From NCBI GenBank assembly GCA_963783245.1, contig CAWAMS010000006.1:124001-188000 (forward strand): a DNA stretch of 64,000 nt, given 5' to 3'. This stretch comes from Bog-473 sp963783245 (GTDB lineage: Bacteria > Actinomycetota > Acidimicrobiia > Acidimicrobiales > RAAP-2). Under the pieces are notes generated by a model, which saw only the letters and a list, made by a program, of their open reading frames with translations, did not search any database and was not told where the DNA came from. Both the position numbers and the translations under genes were made by a program. Below, one piece after another: positions 36,332 to 45,372 of this stretch (within the stretch, counting starts at the first letter, position 1; every line of letters starts with the position of its first letter).

Positions 36332-38162
36332 TCAGGCGGTCGCCGCCGAGAGGAGCAGGCCGTCGAGGCACTCGGCCGACATGGGACGGGCGAAGTAATA
36401 GCCCTGGTAGAACTCGCTCCCCAACAGGGAGGCTGCCGCGCATTGCGCCGCCGTCTCGACGCCCTCGGTGACCACCGAGAGATCGAGCATGTGCGCCAGC
36501 TCGATGATCTTGGTGACCATGGCGTGGCTGGCCTGGTCGTGGACGAGATCGGCGGTGAACGTCCGGTCGATCTTGAGGATGTCGACCGGGAACTGCCTGA
36601 GATAGCTCAGCGAGGAATAGCCGGTGCCGAAATCGTCGAGGGCCAGGAGCACGCCGAGCTCCTTCAGTTCGGTGAGCACCACCAGGGCACGTTTTGGATC
36701 CTGGACGAAGGCGACCTCGGTGATCTCCACGGTGAGCTGTTCCGGAGGGGTCCAGTTCGCGGCCAGCACCTCCGCCACCGTGCCGACGAAGTCCGGCGCC
36801 ATGAGCTGCTGTGCGGAGACGTTGACGGACATGCCGAACCCGACGGTGCGCCCCTGGGCTCTCCACCGGTGCAGGTCGGGGCACACCCGCTCGAGCACCC
36901 AACGCCCGATGCTGTCCATCGACCCCGACTGCTCGGCCAACGGGATCACGGTCGTCGGCGGAATCAGCCCGTGCGTCGGATGATCCCACCGTAAGAGTGC
37001 TTCGACCCCGAGGATCCGCCCGTCATGCGTGCGGACGATCGGCTGGTACTCGGTCCGGAGCTCACCCCGTTCGACCGCGCTACCGAGGTCGCGCTGGAGC
37101 GTGACCATGCGTTCGGCCAAGCTCTGCTCGCGCACGTCGATGACCTGATGTGTGCCACCTCCCCTGCGCTTGGCCTGGTACATGGCTATGTCGGCTTCCC
37201 GCAGCACCTGCTCGGGATCGTCCTCGTCCTCGGCCGAGAACGCAATGCCGACGCTCGCGGACAGTTCGACGAGGATCTGATCGAGCTTGAACGGTGCAGC
37301 CAACGCTTCGACGATCCTGGTGGCGACGAGATGGATCTGCAGCTTCTCCGAGATCGCCTCGCACACGATGACGAACTCGTCGCCCGAAAGGCGTGCCAGC
37401 GTGTCGCCCGGACGGATGAGGCGGGCCATCCGTTTGGCCACTGCGACGAGCAACTCGTCGCCGACCAGGTGGCCGTGGTTGTCGTTGACCGACTTGAAGT
37501 GGTCGAGGTCGATGAACAGGATCGCCACGGGATGGCCCAGCCGGCCGCTGCGCAGGAGGGCGTGCTCGAGGCGCTCGAGGAGAAGGAGGCGGTTCGGGAG
37601 ACCGGTCAGCGCGTCGATGGAGGGCACTGCTGTGGAATTGCTCGGACGCATCCTGCAACGCCGAGCGGGACTTGGCGTTGGCGAGATAGGCCGCCGTCAC
37701 GTCCGCCAGCGTCTGGGCCGCTTCCATGTCACGCGGTGTGAGCGTTCCCGGCGTGGCACGGTAGAGATCGAGCGCACCGAGTTGGCCGTCCAGATTGCGC
37801 AGCGGGAAGGTGAACACCGCGCCCAGGCCGGCTTCGAGCGCTCTCGGGCGGAATTCCTCGTACATGTCGGTGTCACGCAGGTCAGGTACGACGACGGCTT
37901 CCCCGGATTCGTAGGCATGCAGGCAGGGTCCCTCGCCGAGTTCGGTCTGCAACCGCACGAAACGCAGCGCCGCATCGTCCGACGCGGCCACGTCGTAGGG
38001 CGACGTCGTCGGCGATATGAGCGTCACCCCGGCGCCCGTGACGGGGAGGATCTCGACGATGCGCTGCACCAGGTGATCCAGGATCCCGTGGATGGGAAAA
38101 TCGGTGGCCATCGTGCGTGCGAACTCGCTGAGCACGTCTGCCAACTGGCGATCGGTTGCCAT
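36332..38162 (-). CDS. GAF-GGDEF-EAL c-di-GMP protein, one frame change
   Basis: About 609 residues. An N-terminal GAF domain (ILDHLVQRIVEILPVTGAGVTLIS, VFTFPLRNLDGQLGALDLYR) is followed by a GGDEF domain with the active site as LSGDEFVIV and an intact EAL domain (TEYQPIVRTHDGRILGVEALLRW, NVSAQQL, VEITEVAF, LDDFGTGYSSLSYLRQFPVDILKID, TEGVETAAQ). One extra base near 37617 separates the GAF and GGDEF frames: removing it gives HDALTGLPNR, matching the paralogue at 48981. ATG at 38162 is the start. The Rv1354c-like GAF-GGDEF-EAL order suggests a cytosolic, ligand-responsive regulator of c-di-GMP. Confidence 0.9.
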
Positions 38163-38348
38163 GCGGGCCACTCTCTCGCGCTCTTCGGTCTCCGTGTCGG
38201 GGTACCGAGTGCGGCCTCCCCGAAATTGTACCTGGTAGGCGGGGTGGGCACAACGCAATCACCGGCCGCGGCGCCCGTTCGCTCGACGTCGTCGGTGCCC
38301 GGCATCCCGGACCCGGTACGGCGGGACCATTCTGGGTAGCGTTGCCCC

Positions 38349-38921
38349 GTGACCAGCGTCGTCGCCCGGTCGGACACGGCTCGGGCCCGACGACGCACCA
38401 TCAAGCTCGGCCTGGCCCTCGCCGCTGCGGCAGCTGTCGTGGCATCGATCATCGCCGCGCTCACCGTTTCGACCCAACCCGCCCCCACCATCGCGCTGCT
38501 GAACTTCCCGGTGCCGCAATTCCGTCTGGAGGACCTGCAGTCGAACCAGGGCACGATCACGGCCGCGCAGCTCCGGCAGGGCGGTCCCACCGTGGTGAAT
38601 TTCTGGGGATCGTGGTGCCCACCGTGTGTGGAGGAGATGCCCGCGCTCCAAGCCGTGCATCAGGAGCTGGGGAGCAAGGTGCGATTCGTCGGCATCGACG
38701 AGGAGGACACGCGAGGTGCCGCGCTCCACTTTCTCCACCGCGTCAGGGTCACGTACCCGAGCGGGTTCGATGGCAATGGGGCAGTTGCGACGGCGTTCCG
38801 CATCGAGGGAACACCGACGACCTATTTCGTGGCACACGGGAAATTGCTCGACTTCCACACCGGTCGGATGACGAAGAAGCAGCTCCTCACCTACCTGCAC
38901 CAGTTCTTCGGGGTGTCCTGA
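38349..38921 (+). CDS. Membrane-anchored TlpA/ResA-like thiol-disulfide protein
   Basis: 190 residues: a short basic N-terminus, one membrane anchor or uncleaved signal (18-40, LKLGLALAAAAAVVASIIAAL-like), then a thioredoxin fold facing the outside with the redox pair WCPPC (Cys90, Cys93) and the cis-proline IEGTPTTYFV. Such proteins reduce or oxidise extracytoplasmic thiols, for example in cytochrome c maturation. It starts with GTG at 38349 and is divergent from the GAF-GGDEF-EAL gene. It ends 6 bp before the convergent CHAD gene. Confidence 0.88.
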   Translation: MTSVVARSDTARARRRTIKLGLALAAAAAVVASIIAALTVSTQPAPTIALLNFPVPQFRLEDLQSNQGTITAAQLRQGGPTVVNFWGSWCPPCVEEMPALQAVHQELGSKVRFVGIDEEDTRGAALHFLHRVRVTYPSGFDGNGAVATAFRIEGTPTTYFVAHGKLLDFHTGRMTKKQLLTYLHQFFGVS

Positions 38922-38926
38922 CCCTC

Positions 38927-41003
38927 TCAGTCCTGGCGCTCCTCCCGTTCCCGTGCCACCGCCCTCTCCCACACCGCGGGCCACTCGCTCCGTAGCGTCC
39001 TCCTCTGCGAGCGTTCCACCGCCACGAGGTGTTCCACGACATCGGCGACCTCGGGCGACGCGCCCGCCGCGCGGAAGAGCCACTCCTCGGCCAGCACCGT
39101 GTCCTGGTGGTCGCCGAGCACGGTCTGCAGGTCCGCCACGCCTGCGGCGAAGCGCACGGCGGGCGGCCCGAGAAGAGGTGCGGTGGCCTCGGCGGCATAA
39201 CGGGACCGTTTGGCCAGAATCCGCACGTGGTGAAGGCTCGAATCGCTGGGGTCAGCTCCGAGCGCGTCCACGGCCTTGACCACCCGGCGCCACGGTTTCC
39301 CGGCGATGTCGATCGCCACTTTGCGCGAGGCACGGTTGCTCAGCGGGCGGGAATCGATGAGCGGCGGCGCGGCGGCGAGATCCACCAGCGCATTGAGTAG
39401 GCGGACGTACCGCGGGTCCCGCATGGCTGCCATCATGGCGTCGCGAGCTGTGGCCGACTCCTCCCCGAGGAGGGTCATGAGCCGGTCCGCACCCGGGGTG
39501 TCGCTCTCGGGGAGGTCCTCCAGGAGCGTGACGAGGCGAATCCTGAGCACGTCGGTGTCCCGCACCGCGCCGACGGCGCCACCGAGCCAGCGCAATTCCG
39601 CCCGGATGGGGTGCACGCTGGCCTTGTCGAGCAACGGGCCGAAGCTGTGGAGATCCGAACGCAACCGACGGGTGGCCACGCGCAACTTGTGCACTTCTTC
39701 GTCGTCGTCGCCCATCCGTGCGCCGGGATCGTGACGGATGATCAACGACACCGACCGCGCGATGGAATGTCGGACCAACTCGATGATCGTGGCGTCATCG
39801 GGCAGAGCAGGGACCACCACGTCGGGCGGCCGGCTTGCCGGCTCCCCGAGCGCACGGACGAGCTTGGGCATGGGCTCCTCGGCATCGCAGCCTGCGCCGA
39901 CGAGGCGCGTCCAGCGCGGCCTGCAAGAGGCGACGCCCTTTTGCTCCGTTCGTGTGCAGTTCGACTTCGACCTCTCGAAACCGTCCGACGGGCCCCTGGT
40001 CGTGCGAAACGGAAACGGTGTCGTCGACCACCTCGGCCAGGAGCCGGCCGTTCCCGTCGCGTATCTCGATGGGGCGTCGCACCGTGGTGAGACGCGCCAC
40101 CGGCGCCAAGTCATACGACCTCGTCGAGGCGAGCACGAGATCCGCCGCCGGACTCGGCACCCGACCCGACGGTCCCTCGAAACGAATCTCACGACGCACC
40201 AGATCCGACGACGATCCGTCCTTCGGAAGCTTGACGGTCCACGCCGGACCCGCTTCGCCTCCCCGATGACGGACCGTGATCCCCCAACGGGCGAGTCGCA
40301 GATCGGGCGTGTCGTAATACGTGGCGTCCAGCCGTTGCACGGGTCGCGACACCGCCCTGGTGCCGGGAATCAGTTCGTTGAGGTTGGGCATGCCCAAACC
40401 CGCCGGCGCGATGAGTTTGGCCTCGCGTTCCACACTGGCCACCGCCGAGGTTGCTGCCGGGGGCCGGGACGCGTCCGGAGAGGGCGTGGTCGGGATCGGG
40501 GACGGGGGCGCCGGCGGCTTCCGCGGTGCGGGCTTCTTGCTCGAAGCTGACGCACGGCGCGGCGCGGCGGAAGCCTTGGCCGCCGGGGACGCGGGGCTCT
40601 TGGACGATGCAGGGCTCTTCGCCGCTGCCGGCCGCTTGCGCGATGCGGGACGAGCGGAGGGTCCGGCACCCGATGTCGTGTCTTCGGGGGCGACCGGCGG
40701 CGACCATGGCAGGGCCGTGAGATCGAGGACCGAGTCGGTATCCCCGTAGGAGTTCGGCACGTAGCGATCAGCCGCCCAGTCGTTCTCCCAGCGGGAGCCG
40801 TCGAGCAGGTAACGGAACCTGTAGGAGCGGCCGCCGTCCAGGAGAATGGTCCGGACGAACCCCGATTCGACCAGGTCCATGACATCGGCATCGGGCGACC
40901 ACCCGTTCCAGTCCCCGCAGACCGCCGCCCGCAGAGCCCCAACCGCTGAGGGCAGGGTGAATGTGACCGCAACCGCGCCACTCCCATCCCTCGCCTTGAG
41001 CAT
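38927..41003 (-). CDS. Fusion protein: E-set (glycogen-binding-like)-linker-CYTH-CHAD, one frame change
   Basis: About 690 residues. Residues 10-97 are an isoamylase early-set/CBM48-like domain (AAVCGDWNGWSPDA, YRFRYLLDGSRWENDWAADRYVPN). A linker of about 90 residues rich in Ala, Pro, Lys and Ser follows. The CYTH triphosphate-tunnel domain starts at the ExExK-like VEREAKL and includes LDATYYDTPDLRLARWGITVRHR. The CHAD domain, after a one-base frame change near 39909, has HKLRVATRRLRSDLHSF and HHVRILAKRSRYAAEA, rich in His and basic residues for polyphosphate binding. ATG 41003 follows GGAGGATCG. The E-set and CYTH parts share one open frame, so this fusion is not an artefact. Confidence 0.85.
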
Positions 41004-41086
41004 CGATCCTCCGTGGCTTGCCGACTCCTGCCGTCTCCATTGTCGCGCGCTCCCGGCTGCGCCTCACGAATGGGTATGTGAAGAGC

Positions 41087-41111
41087 GTTTGAGGAGGGGG
41101 ATCCTGGGTAC
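41087..41111 (+). promoter_or_regulatory. SigB/SigF-type promoter before the 72-aa gene
   Basis: GTTT at 41087-41090, a 15-bp spacer, then GGGTAC at 41106-41111. This fits the GTTT-N14/16-GGGTAT pattern of stress sigma factors of the SigB/SigF group. It sits about 65 bp upstream of the ATG at 41175. Confidence 0.6.
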
Positions 41112-41174
41112 CCACCTGGATACCCGCACATGCCAGGTCGAAGATGCACCCGACCCGCCACAAGGAGATGACTC

Positions 41175-41393
41175 ATGGAAAGCGACGCGCAACCCACAGA
41201 GGCAACCGAGGAAGCCGAACAGATCGACGCCGCACAGTCCGCGTCGGCCGATCGCCAGCCCAGCAAAGAGGAGGAAGCAGCAGCCGAGGAATCCCGAAAG
41301 AAGTTCGAAGGTGACGAGGCCGAGGTGGCAGCGCACTACAAGGAGATGGCGGACCTCGGCGCCAAGGACAAGGGCGAAGGCCGCATCGAATAG
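41175..41393 (+). CDS. Small acidic protein, function unknown
   Basis: 72 residues, about a third Glu and Asp, low in hydrophobics and likely disordered apart from a helical segment (SKEEEAAAEESRKKFEGDEAEVAAHYKEMADLG). ATG at 41175 has the ribosome site AAGGAG seven bases upstream. A SigB/SigF-type promoter precedes it, and the sigma operon itself follows, so it is probably a general-stress protein. I do not recognise a family. Confidence 0.72.
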   Translation: MESDAQPTEATEEAEQIDAAQSASADRQPSKEEEAAAEESRKKFEGDEAEVAAHYKEMADLGAKDKGEGRIE

Positions 41394-41440
41394 CCGCGTC
41401 GGCGGTGGAAATCGCCGATCGACGTCGGGCGAGCAGCCCG

Positions 41441-41466
41441 GTTTGGAGACTTTTTGAACTGGGTAT
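41441..41466 (+). promoter_or_regulatory. SigB/SigF-type promoter of the partner-switch operon
   Basis: GTTT at 41441-41444, a 16-bp spacer, GGGTAT at 41461-41466, an excellent match to SigB/SigF promoters. The operon behind it encodes an antagonist, an anti-sigma factor and a sigma factor of this class, so autoregulation is likely. The start point would fall near 41473, right at the first GTG (41476) of the STAS gene. Confidence 0.7.
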
Positions 41467-41475
41467 GCACGTTGC

Positions 41476-41886
41476 GTGCCGCGAGAGACACAGTCAACAG
41501 GGCCGGTGGCCCCCCCGTCTTCGGCGAACGAACGGATCCCTGCTCCATCGGACCGACACGATCATGCAGCGCCGTTGCCGGTCCTCGAAGCAAAAGGTGA
41601 GCTCGACCTTGCCGTTGCTCCGTGGCTGAGCGAACAGCTCGATGCACTCTTCGTGGGGGGTGCCTCTTCTGTGATCGTCGACCTCACGTCGGCGACGTTC
41701 TTGGACTCGACTGCTCTCGGCGTACTGGTCGGAGGGCTGAACCGGTGCAAGGAACGGGGCGGTGATGTCCACCTGGTGGTGACGGAGCCCCAGATTCTCC
41801 GTGTTCTTTCGATAACGGGATTGGGACAGGCATTTGTGCTCCACGAAACCCGTGCCGAGCTCAATGGCGGAGGAGAAACCTCATGA
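41476..41886 (+). CDS. STAS anti-anti-sigma factor (RsbV-like)
   Basis: Up to 136 residues; the STAS domain occupies about 35-130: LPVLEAKGELDLAVAPWLSEQ, then VIVDLTSATFLDSTALGVLVGG with the phosphorylatable Ser in FLDST, and ILRVLSITGLGQAFVLHE. The N-terminal 30 residues are not domain sequence. GTG 41476 would be almost leaderless relative to the predicted start point; GTG 41506 is an alternative. Unphosphorylated protein binds the anti-sigma factor and frees the sigma factor. Its stop overlaps the next start (ATGA). Confidence 0.9.
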   Translation: MPRETQSTGPVAPPSSANERIPAPSDRHDHAAPLPVLEAKGELDLAVAPWLSEQLDALFVGGASSVIVDLTSATFLDSTALGVLVGGLNRCKERGGDVHLVVTEPQILRVLSITGLGQAFVLHETRAELNGGGETS

Positions 41887-42356
41887 AGGCAGTATCCGAC
41901 GAAGACCTGAGGATCTCCGAGAAGGAGGTCGTCGAAATTTCGTTTCCCGGCTCTGTCGATTTTGTCGTCATTGCCCGCTTCACCGCCGCAACTGTTGCGG
42001 CCCGGGCCGGATTCGACCTCGACGACATCGACGATCTGCGGTTGGCGGTGGATGAACTGAGCATCTCCTTCGGTCCGATCGATACCGACTCGTGCCTCCG
42101 CTACGAGTTCGTGCGTGACGGTGACTCCGTCACGGTGCGTTTCACGCGCGAGCCCGCACCGGGTCGTGTCACCCGCGAAGGCCAGGGCGCAGAGCGCATG
42201 GCGATGGAGTCGGAGCGGGACATGGCCAACTGGATGCAGGCACGCGAGCTCTCCGCCGTGCTTCTCGATGAGCTCGTGACCGCGCACGGCCGGGAGATCA
42301 CCGATGGGCGCTCCGTCGCATGGCTGATGATGCGACGCGGGAGGACGATCCGATGA
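41883..42356 (+). CDS. Anti-sigma factor, RsbW-like histidine-kinase-type ATPase
   Basis: 157 residues of the GHKL serine kinase/anti-sigma type. The start region ISFPGSVDFVVIARFTAATVAARAGF and the N-box DIDDLRLAVDELS are typical; the later GGIG-like glycine motifs are weak, as in many actinobacterial members. The segment ERDMANWMQARELSAVLLDELV is the usual C-terminal helix. It should hold the downstream sigma factor inactive and phosphorylate the STAS protein. It overlaps the STAS gene by 4 bp. Confidence 0.85.
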   Translation: MKAVSDEDLRISEKEVVEISFPGSVDFVVIARFTAATVAARAGFDLDDIDDLRLAVDELSISFGPIDTDSCLRYEFVRDGDSVTVRFTREPAPGRVTREGQGAERMAMESERDMANWMQARELSAVLLDELVTAHGREITDGRSVAWLMMRRGRTIR

Positions 42357-42374
42357 CGGCGCACGTGACCACGT

Positions 42375-43121
42375 GTGATCCCGAGGTCCCCGTCGATGGG
42401 TCCCGTCAGGCCCGTCGACGTGCGGCAACGTGACGAACTTGTCACTTCGCACCTGGGCTTGGCGCACCAGCTGGCCCGACGCTTCGGCAACCGCGGTGAG
42501 CCGCACGATGATCTCGTCCAAGTGGCATCGCTGGCGCTCGTCCGGTCCGCCGAACGCTTTGATCCTGAGCGCGGGATCATGTTCAGCACGTTTGCCGCCG
42601 CCAGCATCGTGGGCGAGCTCAAGCGGCACTTCCGTGACCGGGGCTGGGCGGTGCGTGCGCCGAGGAGACTGCAAGAACTCCTCCTCGAGATCGGCAGTAC
42701 CGTCGAGCGCCTCAGCCAAGAGCTCGGACGGGCCCCAACGGTGCCCGAACTCGCTGAGGCCATCAACGCCTCGGAGTCCGACATTCTCGAGGCTCTCGAA
42801 GCCGGCCAGAGCTACCGGGCGTCCTCTCTGGATGCCCCACTCGTCGAAGGTCAGACCATGGCGGATTCCCTCGGCTCCGACGATGAGGGGTTCAACCGGG
42901 TCGAACATCGCTCGGCGTTGTCGAAGGCCATGGACTCCCTCTCCGCTCGTGACCGCACCATCGTCAACTTGCGCTTCGTTGAAGGCCTCAGCCAGTCACA
43001 GATTGCCGCACAGCTCGGCGTCAGCCAGATGCAGGTGAGCCGCTTGTTGGCAGCATGTCTGCGACAGCTCCGTACGAATATGGACGTCAGGGAGCCCGGC
43101 GAGCAGACTCGGATCGCCTGA
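42375..43121 (+). CDS. SigB/SigF-type sigma factor
   Basis: 248 residues of the sigma-70 group 3 stress type. Region 2 is HDDLVQVASLALVRSAERFDPERGIMFSTFAAASIVGELKRHFRDRGWAVRAPRR; region 3 is STVERLSQELGRAPTVPELAEAI; region 4 is LSARDRTIVNLRFVEGLSQSQIAAQLGVSQMQVSRLL. GTG at 42375 is the first usable start in frame. An ATG at 42353 overlaps the anti-sigma stop (ATGA) but is in another frame and closes after 26 codons; ATG 42396 is also possible. It recognises GTTT/GGGTAT promoters in relatives; three such sites are nearby. Confidence 0.92.
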   Translation: MIPRSPSMGPVRPVDVRQRDELVTSHLGLAHQLARRFGNRGEPHDDLVQVASLALVRSAERFDPERGIMFSTFAAASIVGELKRHFRDRGWAVRAPRRLQELLLEIGSTVERLSQELGRAPTVPELAEAINASESDILEALEAGQSYRASSLDAPLVEGQTMADSLGSDDEGFNRVEHRSALSKAMDSLSARDRTIVNLRFVEGLSQSQIAAQLGVSQMQVSRLLAACLRQLRTNMDVREPGEQTRIA

Positions 43122-43158
43122 GCCCACTCGCATCCTGCGCCGGGTTGACCCCTCCCCT

Positions 43159-43184
43159 GTTTGCGGGTGCGCGGAGATGGGAAC
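43159..43184 (+). promoter_or_regulatory. SigB/SigF-type promoter before the 135-aa HTH gene
   Basis: GTTT at 43159-43162, a 16-bp spacer, GGGAAC at 43179-43184; same spacing as the operon promoter at 41441, with GGGAAC in place of GGGTAT. The gene at 43256 starts about 65 bp downstream of the expected start point. Confidence 0.5.
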
Positions 43185-43255
43185 ACTGCAAGTACCGGTC
43201 ACATCGCTGCGGGTGCGTCCACGTGACGGATCAACGAGGATGAGGAGTTCGAGAG

Positions 43256-43663
43256 ATGGCGGAGCTACTGAAGGTCGAGGACGATCCCGTTCTCGAGGCA
43301 CTGACGAGCCTCTCCGATGTCGCGATCTCGAGTGCGGACGAATTGACCGCGCTCAACGAGGACCTGCAACGGGTCCGCTTACGCAGACTGCAGGGGTCGT
43401 CGTGGCGGCACATCATGGCCGAAAGCGGCTCGCCGCACCTGTTGTCAACGCTGACGAAGATCGTCGCGGACCTCGGTCGGGCCTGCGGCGGGTTTCGGCG
43501 CGCATTGGCTCTCGGACTCCGGCGCGAGGGCCTGCAGGTCACCGAGATCGGCACCCTCTTCCGAGTTTCCCGCCAGCGGGTCAGCGCGCTCATTCGCCCT
43601 CACGGTGAAGGTGAGGCCGCGGAGACGGCGAGTCCCGACGTCTCCGCGCCCGATGCACTGTAG
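43256..43663 (+). CDS. Helix-turn-helix protein next to the sigma operon
   Basis: 135 residues. The first 60 are helical (DPVLEALTSLSDVAISSADELTALNEDLQRVRLRRLQGSSWRHIM). The second half has a helix-turn-helix: LALGLRREGLQVTEIGTLFRVSRQRVSALIR. ATG at 43256 is preceded by GAGGAG. It resembles small actinobacterial DNA-binding proteins with no named family. It follows the sigma gene by 134 bp and probably belongs to the same stress regulon through the promoter at 43159. Confidence 0.72.
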   Translation: MAELLKVEDDPVLEALTSLSDVAISSADELTALNEDLQRVRLRRLQGSSWRHIMAESGSPHLLSTLTKIVADLGRACGGFRRALALGLRREGLQVTEIGTLFRVSRQRVSALIRPHGEGEAAETASPDVSAPDAL

Positions 43664-43673
43664 GGGAACTGCG

Positions 43674-44474
43674 TCAGCGGCTCCCGACGCCGCTCATGCG
43701 CAGCAAGTTGTCGACCGTCTCGAGGACGGGCTCCGACCGCGGGCCGACAACTGCAGTCGAGACATCGGCCCGGTAGTTGAGGTAGAGGAACGGACCTGAA
43801 GTCCGAAAGCTGTAGCGCTGCTTGCCCGGCACCGCAATGCTCGCGCCGGCAGGCACGGTCAACGGCCCGAAGTGGAGCTCCCCCGCAAGGACGTGGATGA
43901 TCTCGTCGACGGAATGGTAATGCGACGTCCCCGCGTACCCATCCGCGAAGACAGAGCCGTCGTAGAGGAACAAGGTGACGCGACACGTCGGACACGTGCC
44001 ATCACAGAAGTAGACCGATGTTGCGCCGTCACCGCTGAAGTGGACGGATGATGCGTGCTCGGGACCCACGACATGGACAGCTCGACCGTTCGTCGCCGGA
44101 GGTCCCAGAATTCCATCGGACGGCGCCTCCGTGGCGACAGTCCCGAAATGGACGACCTGCGCCGGGGCCACGCAGCGAACGATCGCAGGGACCCCGGCTT
44201 CGACGACCAGCGTCGATCCTTCTCCCACCCGTTGACCCGCACAGTCGAGGGCGCCGGCGGTGACGTAGAGCGCTTCGTCGCCGTGCGCATCGTCCCATTC
44301 CAGTGTCGCCCCCGCACCGAGCTCTCCCTGGACCCTCCAGAGCGAGAAGTCGTCGGGGTGAAAGAGGAAGCCGGAGACCTCTCCACTCGCCGTGCAGTAC
44401 GGAGCGCCGTACGAGCTGTTCGGTACGAGCGGCGCAGGTTCGCTTACGTACGCTGTGTCCACGGCAACCCCCAT
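43674..44474 (-). CDS. Bicupin protein
   Basis: 266 residues with two cupin barrels. The second has the full metal-binding motif GTSHYHSVDEIIHVLAGELHFG (His-x-His and Glu), followed by PAGASIAVPGKQRYSFRTSGPFLYLNYRAD. The first (SLWRVQGELGAGATLEWDDAHGDEALYVTAGAL) has the fold but only one His in place. A CDGTCPTC segment near 170 could bind a metal. ATG at 44474 is used; a TTG at 44477 is adjacent. No close function can be assigned. It is convergent with the HTH gene and divergent from the DUF480 gene. Confidence 0.8.
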   Translation of the reverse strand: MGVAVDTAYVSEPAPLVPNSSYGAPYCTASGEVSGFLFHPDDFSLWRVQGELGAGATLEWDDAHGDEALYVTAGALDCAGQRVGEGSTLVVEAGVPAIVRCVAPAQVVHFGTVATEAPSDGILGPPATNGRAVHVVGPEHASSVHFSGDGATSVYFCDGTCPTCRVTLFLYDGSVFADGYAGTSHYHSVDEIIHVLAGELHFGPLTVPAGASIAVPGKQRYSFRTSGPFLYLNYRADVSTAVVGPRSEPVLETVDNLLRMSGVGSR

Positions 44475-44504
44475 CAATCAAGGTGCTCGATAGTCTGCCA
44501 CCGT

Positions 44505-45209
44505 ATGATCAGCGTCGTGAGGCTGAGTACGCAAGGAGCACGGGTCATCGGTGCACTCGTCGAGAAGGATCTGACGACGCCGGATCAGTATCCCCTGACG
44601 ATCAAGGCGCTTCTCGCCGCATGTAATCAATCCTCCAACCGCGACCCTGTCGTGAGCTACGACGAGGACACCGTGCTGTCCGCCCTCGCCGTCCTGAAGG
44701 AGCAACGGCTGGTCCGCTTCGTCCTCCCCTCCCATGGGCGCAGCGCCGTCCGCTATCGGCACGTCTTGCCGGAGGCGTTGGCGCTCGACCAGCGTCAGTG
44801 TGCGCTCGTTGCGGTGCTCCTGCTCCGCGGGCCGCAGACGATCGGTGAGCTGCGAAGCCGGACGGATCGAATGGCGGATTTCGACAACCTGGAAGAGGTC
44901 GAGCACGAATTGCGGTTCCTCTCCGATGTCGAGGAGCCTCTGGCCGCGAGGCTCGAACGGAAACCGGGCCAAAAGGAAGAGCGATGGATCTGCCCGCTGG
45001 TGGCAGCCCCGGCTGAACCGGTCGACAACGCAACCTTCGCGGCGACGACCCGTCCATCCGCGGGGTTGGAGGACGGCGTCGCGGCTCGGTCCACGTCTCC
45101 GTCGGATGATTGCTATGAGGACCTTCGAGAAGAACTGGCCACCCTCCGGGCAGAGATCAGTGAACTGCGCCGCACCATGGATGAGCTGCGGGAGAGCCTC
45201 GGAGATTGA
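44505..45209 (+). CDS. YceH/DUF480 family protein
   Basis: 234 residues. The DUF480 double winged-helix is clear: RVIGALVEKDLTTPDQYPLTIKALLAACNQSSNRDPVVSYDEDTV in the first wing and LDQRQCALVAVLLLRGPQTIGELRSRT in the second, ending KPGQKEERWICPLV. The last 60 residues are a linker plus coiled coil (YEDLREELATLRAEISELRRTMDELRESL), as in E. coli YceH. Molecular function is unknown. ATG at 44505 gives the normal N-terminus; a longer in-frame reading to 44055 is antisense to the cupin gene. Confidence 0.9.
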   Translation: MISVVRLSTQGARVIGALVEKDLTTPDQYPLTIKALLAACNQSSNRDPVVSYDEDTVLSALAVLKEQRLVRFVLPSHGRSAVRYRHVLPEALALDQRQCALVAVLLLRGPQTIGELRSRTDRMADFDNLEEVEHELRFLSDVEEPLAARLERKPGQKEERWICPLVAAPAEPVDNATFAATTRPSAGLEDGVAARSTSPSDDCYEDLREELATLRAEISELRRTMDELRESLGD

Positions 45210-45372
45210 GGGCACCACGGGCCTGACCGTGCAATTGCCGCACCATTCTCCCTTACCCCCTGATTGCAACCGTCACGAACCCCACGCGCAACTCCGACCG
45301 CACAAGCTGCCCCCAATGACATCGGACCAGCGACGCTCGAGCACATCGGCGTTGCGCAAGAAGGAGGCCACC

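Noticed and set aside
43179..43205. ECF-type sigma promoter (GGAAC-like)
   Set aside because: The GGGAAC fits better as the -10-like half of a GTTT-N16-GGGAAC site; no suitable ECF downstream half is at the right distance.
44055..44504. N-terminal extension of the DUF480 protein
   Set aside because: It runs antisense to the cupin gene, lacks family sequence, and ATG 44505 gives the standard N-terminus.
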